Origin: Gordionus sp. m RMFG-2023
Lineage: Eukaryota > Nematomorpha > Gordioida > Chordodea > Parachordodidae
Direction: 5' to 3'
DNA length: 64,000 bases
Assembly (NCBI RefSeq): GCF_954871325.1
Contig: NC_088775.1
Span: forward strand, 20,251,561-20,315,560
A program made the translations under genes and the position numbers. Below the pieces are notes generated by a model that was not told the origin of the DNA, did not search any database, and worked only from the letters and a program-made list of their open reading frames with translations. Below, piece by piece: positions 11,539-23,202 of the stretch. Numbering within the stretch: the stretch's first letter is position 1; the number at the start of each line of letters is the position of its first letter.

Positions 11539-11546
11539 TTCCTTAC

Positions 11547-12489
11547 GGAATACTTTATCTTTTTATTTAATTTCCATATCTATAAATATATTTAAATTTA
11601 AAAAATCGAATTTTTCCAGAGTTTGGAAAAATCCTTGAAGATTTTTTAAAGAGAGATTTTTGATTAAATTTTACCTAAAATTCCATATATGTTTAGTAAG
11701 AAATAATCATTTATACCTTTTGTGCATAGAAATCTTTCAAGATGAAATTATAATTTCTTTTTACAGAAATATTTAAAGATTTATTCATCATTTTTGAAAA
11801 TATTTTTAAAGAATTTAATTTTCGAATGGAATATTCGACGAATCAAATCGAATAATATTTTCATTACGTACGAATACGAATAATATAATTGCTCGATCGA
11901 AAATACGAATAATATAATTGTTCGATTCGAAAATACGAATGGAATATGAACAGTGCGAATATTAGGTTCGATTCATATTTTTGTAGGTTCAAAAGTAACT
12001 TTTTAATTTTTCAACTTTAGACTAGCTAGCGTGCACCCAGAGTCAAAATTTAATTTTAAAATAAATTCATTTATTATTGAAATTTACGAAATTATGTTTG
12101 GACGCATAAATGTATAATGCAAGAATCATTTTTTGAAGGATGCGCTCAATTCTAAATGATTTCAATTTTATCATATATAAAAATATTGGGTAATTTAATA
12201 TCTTGAAATAAAATTTTAATTAAATGTGACCTGGGGCTTTTGGCGAGATGCTAATTTAAAAAATTAAAATACAAATAATATTAATAAACTATTCAGTTTC
12301 TTTTTTAAGGTTCGCAAAACTGATTGAGGAATTAATAGGCACTAGTCAGGCAAAAATATTAGTGCAGACCAGATATTTAATTCATTTATTTTCCATTCTG
12401 ACATGATGCTAATTTGTTCTTATTTTCTAAGAACTTTTTCTTTATATTATTTACCAAAAGGATAATAATATTACATTGATAAATAAATA
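11547..12489. other. Gene-free AT-rich sequence with repeat debris
   Basis: Contains the TTTTACCTAAAATTCC repeat (11640-11810) and the CGAATAATATAATTG repeats (11825-11970). No exon or transposase sequence was recognised. Confidence 0.4.
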
Positions 12490-12497
12490 CTTTCAAT

Positions 12498-12846
12498 TAG
12501 AGATCTGCAAAGTTAAGCCCGGCCCGTACCCGGCTCGAACGGGCTTCGGGCCGGGCTTAATTTTTTTAAAATAATCGGGTTTGGGCCGGGCCGAGTCTAA
12601 TATTTTAAAAAAAAATTTCAGGCCGTGTCGGGTCGGACCTTGGAATTTTTTTTAAATATATCTAAATTAATCAATTTTATATTGAATTTTTTACGTAAAA
12701 TAAAATATTTGATTTTATTTATTGAAACTAAACGACATATAACATATGTCTTTTATTTTGAGTAATTATAAAAATTAATTCCTCTATTTAAATAAATTCG
12801 GGCTGGGCCAGGCTAGGCTTGAAAAATTAGGCCCGATGCAGCACTA
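12498..12846 (+). repeat. MITE family B, copy 2, with 8-bp target duplication
   Basis: Starts TAGAGATCTGCAAAG and ends CCCGATGCAGCACTA. It is flanked by CTTTCAAT (12490-12497) and CTTTCAAG (12847-12854), a 7/8 match that fits nTnnnnAn. GGCCCGG and CGGGCC words are packed into both arms, and the centre holds the AACGACATATAACATATG word shared with other copies. The target duplication lies directly on a possible splice donor of the open segment to its right. Confidence 0.8.
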
Positions 12847-12854
12847 CTTTCAAG

Positions 12855-13063
12855 AGCTTTTTAAATGTAAGGTTAGCCAAAATTGTGTTGCCAATAATTT
12901 TTTCCTTAATACTGGCTGTTATATTGGTTAAAGCACTCATAGACATTAAAAAAGCATGAAGCATTGGCATAGATTTTAGAATTGTGCTTCCAATTGTCCA
13001 GTAAACTTTAACAGATAAATGATATAAAGATATTGCATATTTAAAAAAAATAAATAATACCTA
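12855..13063 (-). CDS. Open segment, possible host exon between two inverted MITEs
   Basis: On the minus strand, from about 13040 down to 12850, one frame stays open for over 60 codons and includes VYWTIGSTILKSMPM, HAFLMSMSALTNITASIKE and KIIGNTILANLTFKKLLK. It has an alpha-helical look. Before the family B insertion the sequence after KKLLK would have read GTATTTAT, a possible splice donor. A second candidate exon with a good donor (GTAAGATA) ends at 13600. I do not recognise the protein. It may be part of a third host gene, or it may be chance in AT-rich DNA. Confidence 0.25.
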
Positions 13064-13071
13064 ATTAGAAT

Positions 13072-13455
13072 TATGCCTAATTTTTCAGGCCCAGCCCGAA
13101 CTTTTTTTAAAAAAGATTTGCCGGCTCGGCCCAAACTTGAAATATTTTTTAAAAAAAATTTGCCAGCCCGACCTGGCCCGAATTTATCTAAATATAGAAA
13201 TTCATTTTTATAAAATAAAAGATATATGTTATATGGCATCTAGTTTCTATAAATAAAATCAAATATTTTAATTTTACACAAAAAATTCAACATAAAATTG
13301 ATAAATTTAGATATATTTAACAAAAATTTCAAGGCTCAACCCGGCCCGAATTTTTTTTAAAAAATATTAGGCCTGACACAGCCCAAACCCAATTTTTATT
13401 TAAAAAAAACCAGCCCAAAGCTCGTTTGGGCCAAGCCTACTTTTGCATATCTCTA
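13072..13455 (-). repeat. MITE family B, copy 3, inverted relative to copy 2
   Basis: Its right end reads GCATATCTCTA, the reverse of the family B left end, and its left end begins TATGCCTAATTTTTCAGG. The flanks ATTAGAAT and ATTAGATA match 6/8. The inner AAAATATTTGATTTTATTTA-type block and the AACATATATC word are present in reverse. Together with copy 2 it brackets only about 210 bases of other sequence. Confidence 0.7.
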
Positions 13456-14393
13456 ATTAGATAATTTAATAAGGTCAATCAAAGAAAAGAATAGCCCCTA
13501 AAAAATTGTTTGTATTCCCCCACCTGTATAAATATTGGCAATGCCACTGGTCCAAGATTTATAATTTGAATGGGTAGAGACAAAACATTAATATCTTACC
13601 TTAACAAATATCTGGCAACATATTAATGTGATCTGTACAACATTGCAATTCACAAAAATTAATATTTATAAAATTTAATATTATGATTACTCCGAAAAAA
13701 ACTTTTAAAGTTGGCCATTAAAATTGTTTAATAAATTTTAGCAGTTAAGTATTCCCAGGCTTAATAATTATAGGTATATCCAAGATATTGGTAAAGAAGG
13801 GCTTTGGGGTAGTTTTTTTCTCCAAAAATTTTATTAGATATTTTTAGGCTCCTTCTTTAAAGAGATTTGACCATATCATTTATAATAATTTGGTTTTACA
13901 CTTTTATTCCTTCTTTGATAATAAAGTTTATAATAATGTATTATATACATTTTTAAGGAGAAAGGGGTAGGGAAATATAAAGGAGACTTTCTAATAGTTT
14001 AAAAATTCATTTTATAAAATTGATATTTCATCATACTTTTTATACAAATCAGAGGCCTATAAGTCCAAAAATGTTATAACCTTAAAATCAGGCCAGGCTA
14101 AGCAAAAAACATTTATCCAGAAAGATAGTCAAAAAATTTTGACCTATGCTAGTCTCACAAATAAAGCTCATATTTATAATAATTTTCATAAATCTTATAT
14201 CAAATTTATGTTTAAATAAGAAACAAACTACATTTAAATTGATCTTCATATAATTAAGTAAGTAAAAGATTGAACCCAATTAGTTAAATTAACATCAAAT
14301 AAAAATTAAAGGCATGTCCTCCTAGCTCAATTTAATTTTTTTTTATTCTATTCAGAACAGTTGCCTGGACCAAAAGGGTTAGAAAATGATTTA
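13456..14393. other. No recognised gene; one possible minus-strand exon ending at 13600
   Basis: The only notable point is a short minus-strand segment ending at a strong donor (AAG then GTAAGATA, boundary at 13600) whose open frame reads FVNCNVVQITLICCQIFVK. An open minus-strand stretch at 14279-14088 (63 codons) has no recognisable motif. The rest is AT-rich. Confidence 0.25.
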
Positions 14394-14580
14394 GATGTCC
14401 TGATTTAACTTAATTTTGATATAATGCTGTACAGCTTATGCTAAAGCTTATTAACTTAATCACACTATTTTGGTTTATTTAAAGTATTGTTATTTTTTAC
14501 TTTTTAGACTATTTAGTTGAAGCTACAGGCTAAATAGCCAGCTTAGTAATAAGTCAAAATAACCTGATACCTTTAAAATA
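14394..14580. repeat. Decayed copy of MITE family E (E3)
   Basis: Begins near CCTGATTTAACTTAATTTTG, contains TTGGTTTATTTAAAGTATTG (the reverse of the CAAATACTTAAAATAAACC core of the family) and CTAAATAGCCAGCTTAG. Ends are too decayed to call a target duplication. Confidence 0.45.
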
Positions 14581-14637
14581 TGCTTAAAAGTTTACTTAAT
14601 CCCTAAAACCACTATATGGAACAATACAAGCTAGGAC

Positions 14638-14807
14638 TGTTGTTAAAATGCCCGATTAGGAACCAAAAAACCTGAAGATTTTATTTAGACCACAGAAAGG
14701 TTTGGACATTATTTGCCAAATCTCGAGGCTTATATAATAATAATTATGGCTTAAATCTTAATTGGAGTCTCTAAAAATCGACCCAAATCGGGCTTTTTAC
14801 CTATACA
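14638..14807. repeat. Decayed MITE family A copy with probable target duplication
   Basis: Starts TGTTGTTAAAATGCCCGA and ends GGGCTTTTTACCTATACA. It has the family landmarks GCCAAATCTCGAGGCTTATA and TAAAAATCGACCC. The flanking GCTAGGAC and ACTAGGAC match 7/8. Confidence 0.6.
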
Positions 14808-14815
14808 ACTAGGAC

Positions 14816-15101
14816 AAAGCTTAAAGAATTTAAATTAAATAATCTATTAGTCAAAATGATACTTGATTGTTTTAATAATTTGCATTATTTAAATATCAAA
14901 GTAATGTACTTAAATCAAAAAATTGACATATGTTACGTGACAAGGTAACACATTGGTATGGCAAATTGTCATTTATAATAAATAGCACAAATCTTATCTG
15001 GGAACTAGGTCTTTGAGTTACAACATAGTTTAACTGAGTCAATACAATATTTCATTGATCAAATATGTATACAATTTCTATATTATATGATACAACAAAA
15101 T
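14816..15101. other. Short AT-rich spacer, nothing recognised
   Basis: No open frame, splice signal pair or repeat family was recognised in this stretch. Confidence 0.4.
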
Positions 15102-18100
15102 CAGAGTTGTTAAAGGAAGAATCAAAAGATCGCCGATCCGATCCTAAATTTGTCAATTTTCTCAGATTTAAGATCCTGACCTTAAATTGTGGATCGTGCG
15201 TGATCGATATCATTTTTTTGAATATTCGATCCCGATCCTTTTAAAAATTATTTTATTTATTTAAAAAGCAATAGATAAAATAGAAATTTTGAAAATTAAA
15301 TTAAAATATTATTTAAAAAAAAATATCTATCTACATCATATTTTATCAACCACCATTCCACGAGATTTTATATTTCAACAATTTACCAATTTTTTTGTAC
15401 GAATAAGTTATGTTTATTTATTAATTTTATTATAATATAAATAAATTCTAGGTTTTAATAATGTCCTCAATTATAGATTTAGAAGATCTTCTATTGATGT
15501 GACAGCAGATATAAGTGAGAATGAGAATTTTTTAGTATTTCATAACATAAGTATTTCACTTTATGTGAAACGGATGGAAGTAACCATACAATGAACTATG
15601 CAAAATGCTCTTTATGCAAAAACAAAATATCTTCTTCAAAGATGAGCACTTCAAACCTAAAGAGGCATTTAGAAGTAAATAATTCTTTTAAAAATTCAAT
15701 TTTTATTATATGTTAAGATCATAACAATATGCTTATTAAAAAATTATTTATAATAATTAATAAAATATTTATTGATGTGTTAATCTTAATTATAATAATC
15801 AGGAATTTTAATATTATTATTATTAATATTAGCTTATTCTTAGCATTGATATGAAAGGGAGATAAGTATTTTTAATGGGAGTTGAAATTAATTTTCAGTA
15901 TTTAAAACCCTTCAACCACATATAAATAATATACTTAACTTAATATATTTAACAAAATTTGTGTAACCCTTTATTCATAATTAAATGCTAAAAAAAACCT
16001 CATTTATTCATATCATAGGAAAATATTTTTTCAAAATCTCTTGCCCATATTATCTTGGGCAGCTTTAAATGATAGACAATTGTAACTTAAATTTTTAAGA
16101 TAACCTATATGACCCTTTTAACCATATGTAAATAATATAAATTTATGTTGAACCATTAATTCATAAGTTCTTAAATACCTAAAAAGCTTCAGTATTATTC
16201 ATATGATGGGAAAATATTTTCTCACAGCTTTTAATAATGGTAGAAGAAAATATTGTAAACTTGAATTTTTAAGATAACCTATATGACCCTTTTAACCACT
16301 TATAAATAATAATACCTTAATATAATATGTTTAACAAAATTTGTTTTGAATCCTTTATTCATAAGTTCTTAAATGCCAAAAAGGCCTCAATATATTCATA
16401 TCATAGGAAAATATATTCTCAAAATCTTTTGCCCCTATCATAGGAAACTTTTAATAATGGTAGAAAATATTGTAAACTTGAATTTTTAAGATAACCTATA
16501 TGACCTTTTTAACCACATATAAATAATATACTTAATCATATATAATAAAATTTGTTTTAAACCCTTTATCATTTTTTTTGTTTATACAGGTTTTACATTC
16601 AGTCTGTACATTGTTTTTTTTTAACTTATATTTAAAAAAAATTTCCATCTAAAATTTTAAAAATATGATTTGATTCAGGGGAAGTTATATTCATCCAACT
16701 CTGTTACATAATATGTTTTTATTTTATAAAGAGAAAGCACAGTGAATTCAAAAATGAGATTGCCACACACTTAAATGAAGTCTCTACACAAACAAATAAG
16801 TCTCTACAAAATCAAAGTGTCCCTGGTTGCAGATCCAGATAAACCAAATTCAATTTTAGTAATCTTTACATGCCATCAAAAAACAGCAGACAAAATTATA
16901 ATGGAGTTTTTTATTGACACCTTTCAACCACTTTCACTGGTTGATGATCCTTCATTCCAGAAAATGATTAAAAAATTTTCTCCAACGACAAAATTTATAT
17001 GTCGTCAAACTCTGGGCAACAAAATATCTACTGCCTTTACAGATATGACAACAAATCTTATAAGAGATTTGTCTGAAGTCTCCTATGTATGCACCACTGC
17101 TGATTGTTGAAGTGGTCATCGAAGATATATTATATTTGTGTGAATATTATAATATTTTATTTTAGGGCTTTTATTGGAGTTACTGTCCATTGGCTGGACC
17201 CATTAACCCTCAAGAAAAGATCAGCAGCTTTGGCACTGAGGCGTATAATTGGAAAGCAAACATATGATGTTTTGGCTAAGGAAATTATGGATATCCACAA
17301 GACTTATAAAATTCATAATAAGGTGGTGAAGATGGTGACCGATAATGGAACCAACTTTGTAAAGGCATTCAAGAAATATTTATATTTAACAAAAAAATTT
17401 ATTTAAAATTTTATTTTTATTTTATCAAGAGTGTTTGGAGAAATGAAGAAGATAGTGAGGATATGGAATTAATAATATTGGATGACATATTATCTGTTGA
17501 TGACTCAAATAATCCTACTATCAGCCTACCAAAACATCAACGTTGTTGTTGCCATAATCTGAACCTTATTGCAACCAAAGACGTTGAGAAATCAGAAAAG
17601 GATATTAATTATAAGCGAATATCAAGAACAACATTTGCTAAATGATTTGCCTTAATTAACAAACAAAATATTTCCCCCAAAATGGTTAATATTCTATTGC
17701 AGAAATTGCGAAAATATCTAATAGCTCCCAATAAGACCAGATGGAACTCCTATTTTCAGTCAATGAAATTAATGGACAAGATGCTCTCTAAAAAGTTTTC
17801 AGAAGTAGAAAGTTTGTGATCAAATTTCACAATGTTTAGGCAAAGAAGAATGTTTCTTTGTCAAAGAATATACTTCAGTAGAACCCTTGGCTACATCATT
17901 AAAGATCTTGGAACGGGAGGATAACATGGAGCAGAGTTATCTAACTCCAATTCTAACTATACTTATAGAAAAATTAAAGAAATTTAGCTGCCTGCAATAT
18001 TGTAAGCCCCTTGTAGAGTGTGTTCTTAGAGGTATTGATAAAAGGTAATAAATTTTTATCCAATTTTTTAAATTTTTATCCAATTTTTTAAATTTTTATC

Positions 18101-18926
18101 CAATTTTTTCATAAATTTATTAAAAAATTGGCATGATCTATTTAGTAAAATATTTTTAGCAGGTCTGGTCTACTAAGACTCTGATATCTGGTAAAATTTT
18201 AATGGGCCATAGGCATTAAGAATTATTAAATTTAATCAATATTATACAGATGATTGGTCAGGCCTGACTATAAAATTTGAAAGGGCTAACTTTTGCAGAT
18301 ACCTGATTTATATGAATGAACACTTATTTAATAATAAATTAATTATCATTTTAATATAGATTTCTTTCACTAGATGACAGTAATATATTGGCATTAATTA
18401 TTCACCCAAAGTATAAGCTCAATTGGCCTTTTATTAATCTGCCACAAAATTTATTGCTAAAAGAAAGGTTAATTGCCCATTTAGAAAATATATAGGGTCA
18501 ACCACATGCAGATCCTTCAAATGTATGCATGGATGAAATTGATACTTTTTTTGGGAAAAACTCGTCGCAAAATGCTTTTTCCATTAATAATTTTTTTTAT
18601 TCTAATGATGATTTTGTGAATATTTTTAATAATTATGTTAATTTTAAAAAAACATTTATTGAATATAACACACCTTTACCATCAAGCGCTCTTTAGAAAA
18701 TTTTTTATTATTAAAGGCTAATTTTAATTATAAATAAATATATTCTAATTGTTATATTTATATTATATAATTCAATTACAATAAATTTATACCATATTTA
18801 ATTAACTTTTATATTAGTTAATTTCGCATCGATCAGAAATTTAAATTAGAAAAGGATCGATCCTATTTTTTTCAAAAGATCGTAATCGAGATTCTATCTT
18901 TTTAAAAGGATCGATTAACAAGCTTG
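15102..18926 (+). mobile_element. Near full-length hAT element with BED finger transposase and introns, decayed
   Basis: Ends CAGAGTTGTTAA and TTAACAAGCTTG. GATCGATC/GGATCG words fill both subterminal regions (15130-15240 and 18830-18920). Coding runs on the plus strand in order: a BED-type finger around 15570-15670 (CSLCKNKISSSK...NLKRHLE), PLSLVDDPSFQKMIK and TTKFICRQTLGNKIS at 16775-17110, [20 protein letters not shown] and [16 protein letters not shown] at 17166-17370, then CCHNLNLIA, NKTRWNSYFQSMKLMDKM, and from 18360 FLSLDDSNILALIIHPKYKL to EYNTPLPSSAL. Introns ending in TTTTAG are still recognisable. Frameshifts and stops are scattered, and the C-terminal dimerisation region is truncated. 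No convincing target duplication was seen. Confidence 0.8.
15890..16570. repeat. Imperfect tandem array in a transposase intron, units about 170-220 bp
   Basis: The word TAACCTATATGACCCTTTTA followed by ACCAxxTATAAATAATAT recurs at 16101, 16275 and 16492, with a partial copy at 15905. Each is preceded by a CATATCATAGGAAAATAT-type block. Spacing is 174 and 217 bases. It lies between the BED finger and the second coding block of the hAT element. Confidence 0.65.
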
Positions 18927-20110
18927 ATACTAATCAGATGACATTTTAACAATTCCCCTTAATTCGCTTTATTTAAATGTTTAAAAGTGTGCGCACAATA
19001 CATTATAATGATACCTTTCGTAGACAGGTTATAATTCTTAATATTGACTGCAGAGGCTTGAATAAGCAAAATTGTATTTGCTAGAGGCTTAAATAAATAA
19101 AATTGTATTTGCCAATTTTTAGAAAAATTAATAAAAACGAAGTTTATAATGTTTCACTAAAATAAGATTTTAAGAATGCTCTAAGAATTTTTGATCAAAT
19201 GTTTTCTAAAATTTTAAATCATTTTTGTAAAACTTTGTGATCACATGTAATAATATCGTTTTTCTCTTTTTTAACATATTTTTTAGAGTATTTGATCGTA
19301 TACCAGGTTAAGTACCCCTCCGGTCAATTGATTGAATTTGACCGGTTAATTGACGACTTACCAACCCTGCCCTAAGATATAAATATACGCCCAATAGTTA
19401 TTTGATTGTGGGGCATTTCCTAGTTTTGAATTCTAACTTTTTTTAATACTATCTTGAATTGTTGAAACTCGTTTTGTTTTTTTGAATTTCTCACCAATTT
19501 TCTCTTCCGCTGGAAAATTTGAAGTGATAGAACTGTATTGTATGGGTTGAATCAGGCAAATATTTTTTATTTTAATCATATTTATTTACAGATTTTATGA
19601 ACATTATATCTCAATATTGATAGTAATTATAACTTACACCAAAGAAATTAAACTTAAAATCAGCCATCACCCACCCTTAAAGTAATTAAATTATACTGTA
19701 GTTCACGGGTATAGGCTCTTTTTTTGCCCCACTCTATTTTAATAAGCCTATAGAGGTTTTGTGCCTACAAGTACGTGCGGCTTGCCCACAAACGTTTAGA
19801 GGGCTCCTCATATTTTTACTTTTATTACAAATTAAATTATTCCAATTAGATGGAAATGAGGAAAATCTAGCGTATCTCTGTTGAACCTTCAACGCTAGAG
19901 GACAGAGGCGCTATATATCACGTATCACATAATACTATCTTACTTATTTTAGAATGATAATTTAATTAGTAGGTTTTATGTTAATAATAAAAAAAATTTG
20001 TTGTAAATTTTTTTTAGATTGTCAAAAAATTTTAATAAAATTTTTTAGATATAAGTTAATTTTTGGGAACACAATTATGAAATTGTATTTTATTTTTATA
20101 GTGTTTTGAT
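18927..20110. other. Intergenic repeat debris
   Basis: Holds a one-ended fragment of the GGTCAATTGACC element family (19317-19372, ending CTTACCAACCCTG) and the repeat at 19665-19935. No host coding sequence was recognised. Confidence 0.45.
19665..19935 (-). repeat. Dispersed repeat H, copy 1 (possibly once coding on the minus strand)
   Basis: Shares landmarks in the same order with 41195-41470: CACCACCC/CACCCACCC at one end, TTTGCCC, GGAGGGCTCC/GAGGGCTCCT, ATGAGGAAAA, and CTAGAGG...ATCACATATCACGTA at the other. On the minus strand both copies read a similar peptide (here VQQRYARFSSFPSNWNN, there [16 protein letters not shown]), so the repeat is probably a fragment of a coding element. Family not identified. 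Confidence 0.45.
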
Positions 20111-20797
20111 CAGGGTTGTTCATTTGACTGGTCATATACGTTTCGGTCAATTGACCGATATTTGACAGGTCAAATTAAAATGTTTTTTTAAATATTAACT
20201 TTATTACAATGACATATATAAGTCATTGCTTAATTATGAATATAATAATAAAATGAATCTATGATATTAATTTTTTAAATTCATAGTCATTCTATAACTA
20301 ACGTTTAGCTCTCTGTAGCAGTCTTGTTCTGATTAATATTCAATATTATCACTTTTTTAATCAATTTTTCTGATGTCGAGATTTTTCGATTTTCATAAGA
20401 ATATTAACCCAAATCGACTTATCTTTCTAAAGAATAAGTAAAACTAGGAATCGTTAGTCTCTTAATGGGCATGGTGGCACAGTTTAATCTATTAACTTGA
20501 GGTCGGAATTTATTGTTTCTTATGGAAATTACCGTTTTCCATATAATTTGCTATTAAACATGCTGCTTTTGCTTAGGAAATTAATTATATCACTTAAAAT
20601 ATTTTGATCATCACCACCTTGTAAAATGGCTAATTCTTGAATTATATCATATACTTCATAGAATTCACTACTAGTGATATGCTCCACTTGATATTAGGGA
20701 CCCAAAAAATATGCAACATTGTGATCACATGTATTTATATCGTTTCTTTCTAGAATTTTTTAATTGGCTGAATTTTACCGGTCACTTGCCAACCCTG
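20111..20797. repeat. Non-autonomous hAT-like element, CAGGGTTG termini
   Basis: Left end CAGGGTTGTTCATTTGAC, right end GGTCACTTGCCAACCCTG. A TTTCGGTCAATTGACCGAT palindromic word lies inside the left end. The centre is AT-rich with no long frame. The expected 8-bp duplication is not evident. Related fragments lie at 1105-1215 and 19317-19372. Confidence 0.6.
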
Positions 20798-22809
20798 AAT
20801 AAAGTTGAATACCATTGAAGTAAAGTGCTTCCTTGTTTTGAAAATCGCAATAATAACTTGCTAATTTTAAATTAAATATAATATTAATTATAAATATGAA
20901 AATTAATTTTTAAAATGTGGAAAAATCGAAATTAGACTAGGAAATTTGGTTTATGTTCTTTCGTTTTTAATCTATCAAAATATAAAGATCAAATTATTAT
21001 TTATTTAAACGGGTAACGAGTAATGGTAACGCTTTCCTTTTTTATACGTAACGAGTAACGGTCGCGTTTCTTTTTTGTAGTAACGTTTACAGCACTAATA
21101 GAGCAATTAAAATTGAAATACTCGTCATGTAATTTTTAATTTTTAGAATATAAGATAACAATTTTTTAAAAAGGAATCTAATATTATTAAACATGATTAT
21201 TTCTTTGCTATTATTATTCGTCCTCTATGCATAAAAATATGATTGAGCAAAATATCACAATAAAATAATATAAGTTGGTGCAGAGGTCTGTGGATCTGGT
21301 CTATCAGATCGACCCATTTGGTTGGGTTAGTTCTGGTTCATTTTTTCAACCAAAAACCAAGGTCGTGGTAATGTAAAACAAACTAATTAACCACACTACT
21401 AGCTACAGATAATATATCAGAGGCCTGCAGTGGGTAAATGGCAATATAACCTTAAATTTTTTTTAAAATCTGGCCGGGCTGTGCAAATGGTACCTCTGCA
21501 AATCTCTCATGTTTAGCTTCCCTATCTTTTAAAATAAACAGATTTTTTTAAACATTACATATAAATTTCCTTTTTAAATTTTTTATTATAATAAAATATA
21601 CTCATTCAATAATTATATAAGCACTCATAATATAACTAAAGACAATGAAAATAGGTCAATTCTTTAAAAATATCGCTCAGATCTGATATTTTTTTAAACG
21701 CGAAATATCGATCCTTTTAGATACTTAAGCCACACCGCACCCTGTTTTGTTTTACATGATAGCAGAATCCTAAAAAAATTTCTATTTAAACTCAAACGAA
21801 CCTCTAAAAAGGTGTGTAAACAGGTTTGAATATTTTTATATCCCAACTTTTTAACGATAATTAAATCAGCTTTGACTGTTAAGCACCACTAACTATTTTT
21901 GTTAGGTCCCTCGGCATAATTAAAAATATATATATGTCCTTACATATTCTAAAACGGTTCTAACCTGTTTTTAAAGGTTCAAACCAACCGATATTATTTT
22001 TTAGCGAACAGAACCTGTATCGTAATTTTTATATGAACCTAAGCCGATATTCGTTAGGGTTCAGATTCCAGGTAACAGTAATTTTATTTGAGGAGAATAA
22101 ATAAAGCCTATTATTCACAATATATTAATTGATTTTAAAATTACATTTTTAATAACAAATTTACCCAGAGTTTTAAATAAAACGCTATTTTATTAAATTA
22201 AATAATTTTTATGAATTTAAATAATTTTTTATACAAATATAAAAGATAACATTCATGGTGGTAATATGTCGAATAAATTACAAGGTCATATATTCAATTC
22301 AGATAATACACGTATTAAATTTTAGGTATTATATAAAAAAAACAATGCTAAGAAACAATAAAAATTAATAAATAAATATACATGATTTAATTTTATCTTT
22401 AAATGGGTCTAAATATTAAAATTAAATATTATATTGTACAATTTGTTTAAAACGTAATTGGAGGCTATTTTAAATCAACAAGATATTTAGAAAAATATAT
22501 TAATTTCTTATATTTTTTTTATAAATGCCATTCTTAAGCTTTTCGTAGTTTAAATTTTAGTTATTTCAATTAAAAAAATTCGTAATACTGGTCAAAATAG
22601 AAGTTTTGCTATATTTTTAACCATATGGTTCCTTCTGTAGGTGTTTATCTAAGGATTATGACTAGAGAAAAAGAAAAGATATTTTTACTCTTCAAAAATA
22701 TCATTATAATATAATTATCAATTATGTCAAAAAGGTGTCTTCACAATTAATGCTGGTTGTGGTCAATATCCTATCAAAAACAACCGTTTAAAAATTAACC
22801 CTAATAAAA
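20798..22809. other. Region downstream of LIN54: repeat fragments, no gene seen
   Basis: Contains one hAT-like terminus at 21000-21095 (three GTAACGAGTAAC-type words, then AACGTTTACAGCACTA), a truncated family C MITE at 21420-21512 ending GGTACCTCTGCAAATCTCT, and the second GGTTCAAACCAACCGAT repeat at 21925-22085. No coding sequence was recognised. Confidence 0.45.
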
Positions 22810-22815
22810 TTTATT
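22810..22815 (-). promoter_or_regulatory. LIN54: Candidate polyadenylation signal of LIN54
   Basis: TTTATT on the plus strand is AATAAA on the minus strand and sits five bases after the stop codon at 22823-22821. Its position fits a very short 3' untranslated region, but in AT-rich DNA this hexamer is common. Confidence 0.4.
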
Positions 22816-22820
22816 GTTAA

Positions 22821-23202
22821 TCAAGTGTCAATCGATTGAGAACTAAGTGGAGATAAAGTGTAGGATCTTTGTGAATCATGATCGGAGGAAATGTCGTCCT
22901 TCATTCTGTTTTTAGGCGGGCGAAGTGGATGGGTCAACCTTTTACGTCTTTTGGAGGGTATATCGGATCGAGTCTCATGGTTGTGATAAGTTGCTTGTTC
23001 ATTATCGCAGATAGCGGCATTTTTAAGAACGTTAATGATACGGAGCAAGCACTGGCCAAATTCTTTGGTTACGACCCGTTCCAACGAGTGGTATTTCATG
23101 GAAGGAGACTCTGAGAGGGCCTCATGGGCTTGGGCTAACATGCACGTGCCTATTGCCTCTATTATCTCATCCGTTATTATGCGGGATGGGAAGAAAAGGG
23201 TA
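22821..23202 (-). CDS. LIN54: LIN54 last coding exon, C-terminal helical region, unusually GC-rich
   Basis: 127 codons plus one base after acceptor AAAAACAG, ending in TGA. It aligns with the C-terminal block of animal LIN54 (family: F-T-x-E-V-A-E-A-T...LAQA...EFG+CL). A basic tail ([18 protein letters not shown]) and an S-rich end follow. A hand count over 22861-22980 gives 55 G+C of 120, against 16 of 60 in exon 8 (23461-23520). The following untranslated sequence drops back to AT-rich at once. Confidence 0.9.

Noticed and set aside
12976-13239. Minus-strand 87-codon open frame
   Set aside because: Much of it is the GGCC-rich arm of the family B MITE; only the part right of 12855 in a different frame was kept as a weak exon candidate.
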